64,000 nt of DNA from Myoxocephalus aenaeus (GCA_038501785.1 JBAMJR010000032.1:1941001-2005000), one strand, 5' to 3'; counted from the first letter of the stretch, positions 22,380 through 33,257 are shown. Translations and numbers: made by a program. Notes: generated by a model from the sequence alone, not told the origin.

Positions 22380-23062
22380 TTAGTCTCCGTCATGTCATTC
22401 ATGTGGGTGCCGGCACATAGAGGGGTAAATTGTAACATTTCAGATAAATTAGCAAAGCAAGCATTGTAATGTCAGAACAAGAATTACATTTTATTCAGCA
22501 AAGCAGAAACTAAATCAAAAGAAACATTATTATGGACTGGCAGCACAGTTGGGATGCAGGAGAGACAGGAAGACATCTTTATGCTATACAGAAGGAAGTT
22601 GGCATAGGTAGGACATCCAGAGGAAGCACTAAAGAAGAAAATATATTAACCAGACTGAGGCTTGGACACAAGGCTGAACAAAACAATGCAACTAATAAAC
22701 ACCCAACTGGACTATGTGAGCACTGCAATATAGCTGCGGAAACGGTAGAGCATATCATTTGTCATTACCAGAAATTCAGACTTGAGCAAGACAGGTTGAA
22801 GAGGAGGCTGGCAGTAGAGGAGGTACACTTAAAGGATGCATTAACCTTGGGGGGAGGAAAGGTACTACAATATCTGAAAGAAACAGGATTGAGTGGCAGG
22901 ATTTATTGCACCGAAGCTGACATGGCTCCCTTTTTTTAATTTATATTATACTTTATTTTGATAAAGAGATAGATATTTCCGGTCCACACTCCAATGCAGT
23001 AGGTGGCGGTAATGCACCTTTTGTTGGATGCATCTGCCTTAAAACCCCAAAAGGAGAAGTAT
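22380..23062 (+). pseudogene. 3' end of an I/Nimb-type LINE (RNase H tail and 3' UTR)
   Basis: The end of an RNase H domain (MSFMWVPAHRGV, DKLAKQAL) is followed after a frameshift by a basic region and a Cys/His motif (GLCEHCNIAAETVEHIICH), ending in a stop at 22937-22939. The 3' UTR has the fish I-LINE signature CAGTAGGTGGCGGTAATGCA (22997 onward). RNase H in the LINE is typical of the I group. 5' truncated, plus strand, so distinct from the minus-strand fragment at 18801-19760. Confidence 0.75.
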
Positions 23063-23122
23063 CATGTATTCCTCTGAAGAAGCCAGTGTGGCGAAAGGTC
23101 AGGGCCTCAAGAAATTAGCCGT

Positions 23123-23129
23123 GTTGTTG

Positions 23130-23161
<32 letters not shown>

Positions 23162-23162
23162 T
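23123..23162. repeat. T-run with adjoining (GT)n
   Basis: About 20 T followed by TGTGTGTGTG. It could be the complement of a poly-A retrotransposon tail, but no matching body was identified. Confidence 0.6.
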
Positions 23163-23487
23163 TTGACATCTTAATTTTATTAGAGAGAAGACACGTCTGT
23201 GAATATCTCCAACACTTTGCAACTCGCACCAAAACAATAGATTTATAAACTTACAGATAAGAGGACAAATATGTATCTTCAATTTAACCCTGCGGCGCCC
23301 ATTAACGGACAAGGAAAAGAGGAACATGAGTCAACTGACGTTTCCTAAAGGATATCCAGAACCACAACGTTGATTAACTTCATTTAAATTGCTGAAATAC
23401 AGTAAAGCCTTGTGGGAAGAGTTCTAGCCGAACAGAAAAAATTAAACTTACCGTTAAGTTATTGTAATTACATAAACCTCGCCGTCA

Positions 23488-23762
23488 TTTCCGTCCGCAG
23501 CCGTAACGTTTCACTAGATCGTTACAAAGTCAGATTTCAATAAAAGACACCTCTTTGTAACCCTGCGAGCTTGTATGAATCTTATAACGTATGATAGATC
23601 CTTGTGTGTAGTATATTAGTACCTGAACAATCCAAATGCGGCCGGACTTTTTTTCTTCTACTCGCTTCGACTTTTTCCACTCTGGAGTGATCGTGGGAGG
23701 TTTCTTAAAACGCGTCACACGTCTTAAGCAGAGATCTATGCAAATGTTAATACCCAGCATGA
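23488..23762 (+). repeat. Interspersed repeat, copy without piggyBac insertion
   Basis: Matches 25812-26062 plus 27341-27383 in the same orientation (GTAACGTTTCACT, AATAAAAGACAC, GTAGTATATTAGTACCTG, GATCGTGGGAGGTTTCTTA). Here the site CGTCTTAAG is uninterrupted. The repeat family is unknown. It flanks the polymerase fragment on the low-coordinate side. Confidence 0.75.
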
Positions 23763-24784
23763 ATGTTTCGTCACATGAAGGATGTTTTGTCACTGTCAGA
23801 CATCTCATCATATCCGTAGTAGGATGGATCAGGGTATTTACCAACATACCCCTCATGGTCTCTGGTGTTAAACTTGTGCGGGAAATACCCCTTTGCCAGA
23901 TCATCAAAACCCAAGTCCTCAGGTATTTTTGACAGACGCATGGGCAGAAAGCTGAAAGAGTCAATCCATCTCTGTTGGGGAAATCTATGGTACATTAGTA
24001 AGACCCTGCTACCCCTCATGGTCACACTAGGGGCCAGACCTTGTTTGACAAAATACTCCAAGAATATAATTGTCCAAACCAGATGCGTTGTGGGCTATGA
24101 ATGTGTACCCACGGTATTTTGGTTGTCGGTATTGCCGCACAAATGTATCTACACATTTTAAAGTGGAGAAACAAAACTTACTGCCGTTAATGTCCATGGC
24201 ACATGCATCATTTGCCTCATGTCTACCCTCGTTGTAACGAGTCTCAAAATCGAACAGTGTTTTTTTTGTTTGCTTATCTTTTGCTTTGACGGGCTGAATA
24301 AAGCACTCGTGCTCTTTTGCGTTTCCCGTTAGCGGCTCCCTACAGTGTGAACAAAATGGGGGGGGCTTGTTGTGTGCGTTTGGCCACCTTGTATGTTCTA
24401 CCACAGCCCTTGCAGTATTTCATGGTTTCACATGGGATTTTAGAATGGTCCGCCTCTGGACGCTGGTGCTGATCAAAACAATATTTTGATTTACATATGT
24501 GCTTACATTTGGGACATTTCTGTGTTGAGCGGGTGGTTGTGGCATTCGTTTGTACAACAAACATTGCGTAGCTGTGGACAATTGTGATACATGCTCGTCC
24601 CGTAGGCTTGATGGCAGTAATTGCACATATATGCAGCACCGAAAAAAACCTTCTTGTTTACAATCCGGTAATGATTGTTGTGTAGGTATAACCACACGGT
24701 CTGTGGATGAGGTTTGTCGTGTGTTTTGAAACACTGTAGGTTTCTACCGCCATTGTTGTTTTGATGGAATATTAAGATCTTCAC

Positions 24785-25512
24785 TAGTGACGTGTCCTTT
24801 CGTGTCGAGGCTTCGATGCGCGTGTCGAGTAATCCAGGTAGATTTTGGTGAAGCGCGTATCGAGACTTGTGTCGCTGACGTATGTGGTGACGTTCGAAGC
24901 TTCGCGAGCCGGCCGTACCACGTGACTGATTCAGAAAATGGTTCGTGGGTTTGCCGTGCGATTTGAAATATAAGGGGCAGCGAAACTCAATGGATTTCCC
25001 CCCTTCCTCTCTGTACCCCAGCGTCATCTGTGCCTGTGAAAGGGTATTTTATAAAGCAGGAAAAATAGTCTCAAAAAGCCCAGCACTGTGGAAAAGTTCT
25101 TATTTAAAAAAAAAAAAAAAAAAAAATTAGACACATCAACATGTGTCTAGACCGAGGCTCAAAACACCGACCCTCTGACTGAAAGACGGGTAATCTAACC
25201 ACTGACCCACAGTCACAATGCTCTTCCCAATTTGTTTCCATCTTTGATTTTGACCCCGCCATTATATCATAAAGATAGACACAATATTAATAAGTTAATA
25301 ACTGATGTATTGGCGTCACAAACATAATTTATTAAATTCAAAGCTTCACACACCAAAGCCATGGTGTCGTTCTGATCACTCTGCCTGTTTTACATGTATG
25401 TCCACTTGGTGGCGCAGTAGAGCAAATGAAGCCCCATGAAGCTTCGGCCCATGAGCGAACCAATTGGATGGAAAGCTTCAATGCTTCAGGAAGCTTCATC
25501 TCGCCATCACTA
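24785..25512. mobile_element. hAT MITE copy A, TSD ATCTTCAC
   Basis: Starts TAGTGACG and ends CATCACTA, with a perfect 8-bp duplication ATCTTCAC (24777-24784 and 25513-25520). About 600 bp is shared with copy B at 55425-56041. It retains a small piece of hAT C-terminal coding sequence (CACERVFYKAGKIVSK, around 25030-25080) and a tRNA-like segment. Compared with copy B it has about 110 bp extra near 25280-25390. It splits the Polinton polymerase frame. Confidence 0.9.
25140..25222 (-). pseudogene. tRNA-like segment inside hAT MITE A
   Basis: The minus strand reads GACTGTGGGTCAGTGGTTAG, resembling a box A region, and about 35 bp later a degraded box B (GTCGGTGTTTTGAGCC). A T-run corresponding to a Pol III stop follows. 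Copy B has the same segment with a better box B (GATCGGTGTTTCGAGCC). Probably a captured tRNA-derived sequence rather than a tRNA gene. Confidence 0.45.
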
Positions 25513-25811
25513 ATCTTCACCTCCAATAGCCTTTCAAATTTACAGACGTCAGAGTGAAACGCAATGCAGGGGATCAAACCCTGCCACTTGCTGTATATGC
25601 GTTGCAGCCGCTAGTTTAGCATGCTCGGGCATTTTTTGATCTTTAAAATGTGCAAGACACAGAAATAAAGTTTATTTCCTCGATTGGCATAGTTGTAAAT
25701 AAAACGTACCTTCTTCGATATTATCTCATCGTAGCCGATACTGCCTAATTTGCGACGAGTCCAGTGGTTCTCAAACAGTGGGGCGCGGAGGTATTACAGG
25801 TGGGAGATGCA

Positions 25812-27383
25812 GGTCATTTCCGGCGGCGGCTGTAACGTTTCACTCGATCGTTAATAAACACTTTACAAAGTTGGATCTCAATAAAAGACACTTCTTCGTA
25901 ACCCTACAAGCTTGTGGGAGTCTAATAAAGCATGACATATCATTGTGGGTAGTATATTAGTACCTGGAAAAATCTAAATGCGGCCGGCCATTTTATTTTT
26001 TTCCTACTTTCTTCGACACTTCCGTGGTCGTGGGAGGTTTCTTAGAACGCGTCACGTCTTAACCCTCTGGGGTGTGTGGTCATTTTCTCGATTTTTACAT
26101 TTTTAAATTTCCCTTTTTTTAAAGTCACTTGCATATGTGTATTGTGTATATAAAAAATTACAGAACAATCTCAGCTATCTATGAGGCACCATTGGCACAA
26201 GTGTAAAGAGAAAATATGACTCTAAAGCTGAGAAATTTAATCTTGATTTTGGAAAATCTTCATATTTCTTGTGAAAACATAACTTTACTCATGTGGTATA
26301 TCGGTTTTGGTGATGGAACTTGGTTTACCAAAGGTCTTAGGTTCACAAAAGCAGTGGAATGTATGACTAAAATGGTAGACACATGTAAATAAATGTCTAA
26401 AACCAAATGTATTATTATATGGTGGGGATGATGAGCTGGGGCTGGCTTTGTGGCCTGCTAGGTGATCTGTTGGCAGGCAGACTGACAGGGAGACTGCTGC
26501 AGCGATGCTGCATGTTGTCCTCTGGACCCTGGCAGCTGTGAATCCTCTCTGTAAAATACATTAATACTAGTCAGTATGAGTTCACTGAAAGAAAGTAATG
26601 ATTACACACCGACACGTAAGGAAGATCCAACACTGACTATGCTCAAGACCGTGCATGAGCTAGCTACGTGCTAACGTTGCTAAAGCTAACAGATCAGCTA
26701 TGCTCAGGGCATGAGCTAAAAATGCACAACTTTAGTTACAGTCTTACAAACAGGTAACTGAGATCCAACACTACTAGTCGTAATAAGTTCACTGTAAGAA
26801 AGTTAACGGTGATAGGGACAACAGTTGACTACCCACTGTTAAGTCTTATAGAGACGCTGTAGTCGTATATCTCTGTTAGCTCTCGTTAGCTCGCTACCGC
26901 TAGCTCAGTGTTAGCAGCAGCTTTATCTGGTTACAGGTCCCGTTACTAATGTGAATATGCTATTTCAGTTCAGTAACACTTACCCATCTTCAAATGGATC
27001 TCTTTGCTTGGCGTTGTCCTGTTTGTATCCTTCAGGCTGTGAAGCTGTGCCGTCCTCTCAAAAATAGCTTCTCAGGCTAAACTCCCAGGTGCTCTCCCCC
27101 TCTCTGACTAAGTGAAGCTTTTTGCACGCATCATACGACACGTCCATGTTTAGATGCTCAGATCTCGCTATGTGAATCTCGTACGATCTCGCGAGAAAAG
27201 GACGCGGAAGTGGCTGAAGTCTACTGATTCTGGTAGAATTTAAACCATATCTGTGCCGTATTATCACGAAGAAATGAATTTAATCAAAACGTGAACATCA
27301 TAGCCCCGCTTCGAAGCGGGCCCTGCCCCCAAAGTGTTAAGTGGAAAATTATGCAAAGAATAATACCCAGCATCTCCCAATCC
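25812..27383 (+). repeat. Interspersed repeat, copy split by piggyBac element 2
   Basis: The two halves (25812-26062 and 27341-27383) correspond to continuous sequence at 23488-23762. The junction reads ACGCGTCACGTC then TTAA, and resumes after the second TTAA through TAATACCCAGCAT. Confidence 0.75.
26059..27340. mobile_element. piggyBac-type element 2, short internally deleted copy
   Basis: TTAA at both ends (26059-26062, 27337-27340), with ends CCCTCTGGGGTG and the complement CACTTTGGGGGC. It keeps the acidic first exon region with GATGGGTAAGT donor (minus strand, near 26995-27060) and the first part of exon 2 (EDSQLPGS, near 26520-26550). The cysteine-rich C-terminus is gone. It sits in a repeat whose empty counterpart is at 23488-23762. 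Confidence 0.85.
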
Positions 27384-27790
27384 GAGCATGTTTAGGCATA
27401 AAGGTTATAACTTTTAAATTTTTTAACCGAACACAGTTTTTTGACAAACTCCTTCATAAAACCCCAGGCTTTGTTTTATTGCGATTTGTCTGGCAGATTT
27501 TGATTCTTTAGGTCATTATCTTTACTAAGAGGAGTCTTACAACTCTGTAGGTTGTTTAGGCCTTGAAGCATGCATCTGGAAAAACTCGGGTTGCTCGAAG
27601 GCATTTTTGGGAAATCTTGCTCATATCATGCTGGATGTCCATAGTTGTGATCAAAATATGTTATAAAAGTGATTTTAATTTTATTTTTTTACAGAAATTC
27701 TGAAAAAATTATATAACACGAGTATTAGAACTCATTTGGGGTTTCATGCGACTACTTGAACAGACCTCACTAAGGCCTTTTGAGCCCAGA
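27384..27790. other. No gene seen
   Basis: AT-rich non-coding DNA without recognised repeat ends. Confidence 0.35.
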
Positions 27791-27957
27791 GTCTCCCCCC
27801 CCTGCCCCATCCCTGTAATCGTAAATTGCTTCTCGTCGAAGGCCTCATCCCTACACTTGGGGCAGTGGGTGTTGTTGGCGGTCCATTGGTCGACACAGAC
27901 CCGGCACCCAATGAGGCTGCCGGCAGCACTGGGTCACCACTGGGTTGTCCATGACAT
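27791..27957 (-). pseudogene. RING-like zinc finger fragment
   Basis: Minus strand. MDNPVVTQCC is followed, after a one-base shift, by SLIGCRVCVDQW, TANNTHCPKCRDEAFDE. The Cys spacing (CC, CxxC, CPKC) resembles RING-type fingers found near the end of some fish transposon proteins. Only this piece was found, so the parent gene is unknown. Confidence 0.45.
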
Positions 27958-28150
27958 CTGCAAGATGAACAATTTTAGATAATGTATGGAATGAAAGTCG
28001 AAAGCACTTTTTCATAAAAGAGATCTATATCTGTTAATGCTACTATGTGAAACATTTGTTTTCCCATCTACTGTTTTAACTGGGACTATGCTGAAATATT
28101 GGGTAGTCGGTTTTCAAAAACGCGAACATGTTGTTATGACAATTCTTTCC

Positions 28151-28175
28151 TATTATTATTATTATTATTATTATT
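28151..28175. repeat. (ATT)n microsatellite
   Basis: About eight uninterrupted TAT/ATT triplets. Confidence 0.9.
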
Positions 28176-28583
28176 TGCATGATAACAATATTATCTGACT
28201 TGCTTCCATTTGAATATATTAATACATATTGTGTCTGCTGGTTGCAGCCTCATTGAAGCCCCATCACACGTCTTGAGTAAAACATTCAAAGTCAAGACGC
28301 CATCATGTTATGGCTGCAGCATAGAAACCATCTCAATCTCTTTGATACACATTTATTGTAATAAAGCCGGACACATGTGTTATCTTCTGAAACTATGGAA
28401 TCTGCACTAGATCTAAAATTTCAAAAAGAAATCTGAACCAAGCTTATTGGACTGGGCAGTTGGAAGAGGGTAAAGCAACAACTTTAATTTAATGCTGCAG
28501 AATATGGCTTGTGTATATACAGAAATAATATACAAGTCACTAACCTCGACATATGAGGCACTGAAAGGTGTCCCTCACGGTGG

Positions 28584-28950
28584 AGAAACTGGTCAAACGA
28601 GTAATTCTTGAATGTTTGAGGTGCTATAAATATACTTTCCCCTCTGAGTTCCAGGGAATGACTGATGCAGATGTGTTAAGGACTTCTCTGACTTCCACTA
28701 CACTGGCAATCAATCACGTTTACTGTATAAATTAGGAGATATTTCAAAGTAAAGTTCCTAATTTTTAACGAGAAACTGGTCAAACGAGTAATTCTTGAAT
28801 GTTTGAGGTGCTATAAACATACTTTCCCCTCCGAGTTCCAGGAAGTGACTCAAACAGATGTCTTCAGAACATCTATGACTCCACCCATATTGAAAATCTG
28901 AGTTTGTTACTGGACCAATCAAGATATATTTCAAAGTGAAAGTCACACAT
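28584..28950 (-). repeat. About 187-bp tandem repeat, two units (inverted relative to 31645-32290)
   Basis: The motif AATGTTTGAGGTGCTATAAA recurs 187 bp apart (28611 and about 28798), each with TACTTTCCCCTC and AAACTGGTCAAACGAGTAA. The complement forms a longer array at 31645-32290. The two arrays flank piggyBac element 3 in opposite orientation. Confidence 0.85.
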
Positions 28951-29340
28951 TTTTACATTCGAAATCTAGAACATCTTGAAGTAAAATGATTTTAGAACAT
29001 TAAAGTGACACATTTGAACAGTGAATTGTGTCCATTACAGATTATTTAAAGTGCAATAACCAAAACAAAACAAAAAAATAATGTATATTGCACAAATTAG
29101 AATAAATGAAAAATAATAAATGAAAAAAAAACTTGCACATGCTTTTGGTGCAATAATTATCGACAGACAGCAATTCCAGTTGGAAGTTGTTGCTTTTTGA
29201 AGGTTTGCTGTGTCCATTCCTAGGCACTGGCTGTGGAACCAGCGGGAACAGCTGTCACACTGAATCTAAAACAAAAAGGGAAAATTACCTTTAACATGAC
29301 CAAGGTTACATGCTGTTTTGTCATTTCAACAGTTTGGAGC
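28951..29340. other. No gene seen
   Basis: AT-rich spacer between the short array and piggyBac element 3; no coding motifs. Confidence 0.35.
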
Positions 29341-31364
29341 TTAACTCACTGCACACTGGAGGTCATTTTCAGTCGATTTTCTCGATTTGACATAATTTTC
29401 TTAGATTCACCTTTTAAGGCACTTGCATATAAGATATATACCCATGTTTTACATCATAAATTGCAGAACAATCTCAGCTATCTATATAATGAGGCACCAT
29501 TGTCATAAGGCAAAAGTGTAAAGAAAAAAACTTTATAATATGACACTAAAGCTGAAAAATGGAATCTCGATTTTTGGAAATTCTTCATATCGCTTGAAAA
29601 AACCTAACTTTACTCAGGTGGTGACTCTGTTTAGGTGATGGCAATTGGTTTACCAAAGGTTTTAGGTTCACAAAAGCAGTGAAATATATGAATAAAATGT
29701 TAGATACATGTAAATAAATGTCTAAAACTAAAGTTTTTATTATCGTTTTTTGAGTAGAAATATGGTCTTTCACAGCTTTCACCAAAATGATAAAAATGGG
29801 ACTGAGAAATGACTTCATAGTGCAGATAAAGCTTCAGGGAGTGTGTGCAAATGAAAAATGACCATCACAACAATTTTTTTTTTTTTAAATAAAAATATGT
29901 ATTATAAAAAAAAAAGAAAATATGTACAGAATATATATTCAGAAATATAAAACAGAACAAAGACTAGACCATTTACAATATACAAGTATATATGCTTCAA
30001 TGGCATATCCTCATGCCATGGGATGCCAGTCATGGAAACAGTTTCTGTTCAGCTGCAGGCAGAGGGGAACGTTACACGCCTCGCACTTCCACGCCGTGTC
30101 TTTGCTCACTTTCTTCATGCTGCAAAGCTCGCAAACCCTGCGACCCACCGTGGACTTAGTTGGAAGAACAGTTTGAAGAGTTCAATGGGTGTTGCTGTGG
30201 CACTGACATGTGGACCTGGTGTCCGGGCTGGAACTTGATGACGGGGGGAGCAGTGTCCGGGTCTTCATCCGTCCTCCAGGACAGCGTAGGTGCAGGTGGT
30301 GCACACGCTGCTGTCTTTCTTGATCTGGCCTGAGGTGAAAGCAGGCGCCGGGCAGCACGCGCCCTGTTTGCTGGAGATGGTGTTTTTAGTCGTCGGTCAA
30401 CGCGCTGCCTCTTTGCTGGTCGTGGTAGTTGCCGTCCAACACGCTGCCTCTTTGCTGGCCAGGCTGGTCGGGGCGGATGGTGCTCCTCTCTGTAAAATAA
30501 ATCAATACTAGTCAGTTGAAAGAAAGATGACGTAACGATTGAGCAGAATGCTCCACATTGGATGTGTAAATATTATTCAGATCATGACTGTGGTAGTAAT
30601 TTTAGCATAGTGCTCCGCATTGAATGTATAAATATTAGTGGTAGTAACGTGAAGCAGAGTGTTGTACAAAGCAGATTGTGTGTAAACATTACTTAGATCA
30701 TGACGTAGTAACGTGAACAGCAGTGTGCACCGCGTGGCTGGCTCACGTGCTCTCCTACACAGTGTACACATTACTAGTTTGTACACATTACTAGTTTGTA
30801 CACATTACTAGTTTGCACCATGCAGCCTTACAGACACGTAACAAAGTTTAGTAACTACACTTACCCATCTTCCTCAGAAGAACTAAAGCCTTCGAGCTCT
30901 GACGACGAAGCGTCGTCCTCCTCCTCGCTGCTCTCCAGAATCATGCGTTTTGCTTCCTCCGTGTTGAATCTCTTTGTCGTCATGATGTTGATTGTAAAAT
31001 GTAGCATGTGTACATGCTGTACAAGTGGGTAGTCCTTTTGAGATTTTCCTGAGTGTACATTGGTTGTTTAGTTCACGAAATGGCGACGGACATATGACTC
31101 AACTAATCACAGAGAAGGATTTTTTTTTTTTTTTTTTCCAGCGTCAGATGACACACTGCTGCCCTTTCGCTTGCTTGATGATGTTAAAATTATGCTGGGC
31201 TCTGCCTGGGCAGGCACCCGGAAGCAGGAAGCCGTCTCTTTCCGCCAGACGTAAAATTATATTTTTGCGATGTATTATCGGGGTGCTGTGAATATTTTAG
31301 AAACTTAGAGAAACGTTTCAAGTGTCACCACGCGAAACCGCGGGCTCAGTGGACGAAGGGTTAA
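29341..31364. mobile_element. piggyBac-type element 3 with N-terminal and zinc-domain exons
   Basis: TTAA at 29341-29344 and 31361-31364. The terminal sequences share CACTGGAG/CCACTGAG-like cores as inverted repeats. The subterminal block (TACCAAAGG, TTAGGTTCACAAAAGCAGTG) is common to all four copies. It encodes on the minus strand an acidic first exon, a basic/proline-rich region with a fragment of the region that normally precedes the catalytic domain, and a C-terminal cysteine-rich zinc domain. The DDD core is deleted. Confidence 0.85.
30016..30983 (-). pseudogene. piggyBac transposase remnant of element 3
   Basis: Exon 1 (30865-30983) starts ATG and encodes RFNTEEAKRMILESSEEEDD, typical of the acidic PGBD N-terminus, ending at a GGTAAGT donor. 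Exon 2 begins after TTTTACAG at about 30491 and runs in phase through two copies of a PAKRQRV motif to TDEDPDTAPPVIKFQPG, the conserved start of the transposase core, then a stop. In another frame the C-terminal zinc domain follows: VCELCSMKKV, WKCEACNVPLCL, NCFHDWHPM. The core between them is missing. It is a deletion derivative related to element 1 but keeping more of the N-terminal region. Confidence 0.75.
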
Positions 31365-31644
31365 TGTAATAATGTTTTACAATTTTATAAATATATTACA
31401 TAAAAAATTAAAAATACATAATAAATTCAGCATATTGTGTAATACAAAAAAAGAAGAGTACATGTACTTGTATTCTTAAAGCGTAAATACATTTTATTTT
31501 ATTTAACACAAATTTGAAATGCTCCATAGCGATGAAGGTAATGATTTGTACGCTTGTATAACGTAAACGCTCAAGTTATTTATGTGCATGGATTTTGAGA
31601 CCAAATAAACGGCAATAAATCAAATAATATGTACAAATTGCCCA
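31365..31644. other. No gene seen
   Basis: AT-rich spacer between piggyBac element 3 and the second repeat array. Confidence 0.35.
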
Positions 31645-32290
31645 AACAAATGGAACTCAAAGGGGAAAGTATATTTATAGCACCTCAAACATTCAAGAAT
31701 TACTCGTTTGACAAGTTTCTCGTTAGAAATGTAGGACCTTTACTTTGAAATATCTCCTAATTGATACAGTAAAAGTGATTGATTGCCAGTGTAGTATGGA
31801 GTCAGGGACATCCTGAACACATCTGTACCATTCACTTCCTGGAACTCAGAGGGGAAAATATATTTATAGCACCGCAAACATTCAAGAATTACTCGTTTGA
31901 CCAGTTTCTCGTTAAAAATGTAGGAACTTTACTTTGAAATATCTCCTAATTTATACAGTAAAGGTGATTGATTGCCAGTGGAGTGGAAGTCAGGGACGTC
32001 CTGAACACATCTGTATGAGTCACTTCCTGGAACTCAAAGGGGAAAGTATATTTATAGCACCGCAAACGTTCAAGAATTACTCGTTTGACCAGTTTGTCGT
32101 TAAAAATGTAGGAATTTTACTTTGAAATATCTCCTAATTGATACAGTAAAAGTGATTGATTGCCAGTGGAGTGGGAGTCAGAGACGTCCTGAACACATCT
32201 GTATCAGTCACTTCCTGGAACTCAAAGGGGAAAGTATATTTACAGCACCTCAAATAATCAGATAAAAGCTTTTTGAACATACTAAAGTAG
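31645..32290 (+). repeat. About 188-bp tandem array, more than three units
   Basis: The marker CACCTCAAAC/CACCGCAAAC occurs at 31681, 31870, 32058 and 32246 (189, 188 and 188 bp spacing). Each unit contains GGAACTCAAAGGGGAAAGTA, CAAGAATTACTCGTTTGAC and GTGATTGATTGCCAG. Homologous to 28584-28950 on the other strand. Confidence 0.9.
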
Positions 32291-32654
32291 GACTTTTATT
32301 TTTTTATAAAGTCTTACAGTAAAACTGTTTGACTTCAAGCATAATTTTAGCAAAATGTTAGAAATTATCTATTTGAAAGATAAAAAAATCAATTAATTTT
32401 TTACTTTGTAAAATATCTGAATGTCACATGTTTTACTTAATCTGAATATAATTAATTTAATCTCATTTCCATATATGCTAGTACACGATTTGTCAACATT
32501 TTTATTTTGAAAACCGGATGTTGTGTCACGTGGATCTTTCCGCTAACTTTGTAAAAACCCTTGCTCGCTCCCGATGTGGCTCCGTTGAATGCATTTACCG
32601 TGAATGTCAGCATATAGGAGCACTGAAATTTCAGTGTCTGCTGATTTGACCACG

Positions 32655-33257
32655 GAGATCCGAGTGTCTGCTGAGTTGACCGCAGTTCTGAGCAGCCGAG
32701 GAAGCGCCGGGCTGTGAAGGAAGATGAGCTTGAAGGATTGCTGCAGAAGTGAGTGTCAAAATCAGCAGATGCCTGTGTTAGAGTTTAATGTTTTATCTTT
32801 CCCACAGCAGAACACATGTTGGACATTGTTAGATTTGGGTGGATATCATATCAGGCTATAACTTTATCTAAAATACCAATTCAACCCCCAACAAGTTAGT
32901 GTGAGTGTGAGTGTGAGTGTGTGAGTGTGAGTGTGTGTGTGTCATAGCTACAGCCATCAAGGTGGCTCCTGGCCTTTTGTCTATGTTGCTGAGCCATCAA
33001 GACACACAAAACATAGTTTTTTGTCTGTAGTATGAAGCCTGTTTGTAGTAGATATTTCCCCACAACTTATCTTACTGTCTCTGTCTCTCTCTATATATTT
33101 ATCTGTAGGTTTGTGACACCATACTTGGACACACCAGGGAACGCTTTGCCTTCAAAGACCACCTCACCAGTGCCACCTTACTGCAGGGTCCCCAGTTTGA
33201 ATGCTACGTCAATGTATTCCCTGAAGTTGCTCTGGCCACCACATTGAATGTTTCTTA
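32655..33257 (+). other. Possible two-exon gene end of unknown family
   Basis: A basic open segment (QPRKRRAVKEDELEGLLQ, ending about 32748) is followed by a GTGAGTG donor. A second open segment starts after TTATCTGTAG at 33107. One of its frames reads GHTRERFAFKDHL and LLQGPQFECYVNVFPEVAL before a stop at about 33255. Joining at the visible sites selects a different frame, so the model is uncertain. A GT-rich microsatellite lies in the intron. No family recognised. Confidence 0.3.
32897..32944. repeat. (GTGTGA)/(GT)n microsatellite
   Basis: Irregular run of GTGAGT and GTGT units over about 48 bp. Confidence 0.85.

Larger units (their letters stand above)
23763..25640 (-). pseudogene. Polinton/Maverick-like protein-primed DNA polymerase B fragment
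   Basis: Minus strand, interrupted by a hAT MITE at 24785-25512. Upstream of the MITE: FHSDVCKFERLLEV. Downstream: WLYLHNNHYRIV with zinc-binding Cys/His pairs (MCNYCHQAYG, CPKCKHICKSKYC, YCKGCGRTYK). Then follows the 3'-5' exonuclease region, KTLFDFETRYNEG and YTFIAHNASGLDNYIL. Last come LPMRLSKIPEDLGFDDLAKG and YFPHKFNTRDHEGYVGKYPD. This order fits protein-primed family-B polymerases of Polinton-type elements. The polymerase palm is missing and there are several frameshifts. No capsid, integrase or protease gene was found nearby, so it is a dead fragment of an ancient virus-like element. Confidence 0.75.

Noticed and set aside
25140..25222. A functional tRNA gene
   Set aside because: Box B is degraded and acceptor pairing is poor; the same sequence is part of both hAT MITE copies, so it is better seen as a captured relic.
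28584..32290. CRISPR-like array
   Set aside because: The 187-bp units are contiguous with no unique spacers, in a vertebrate-type genome; this is an ordinary tandem repeat.
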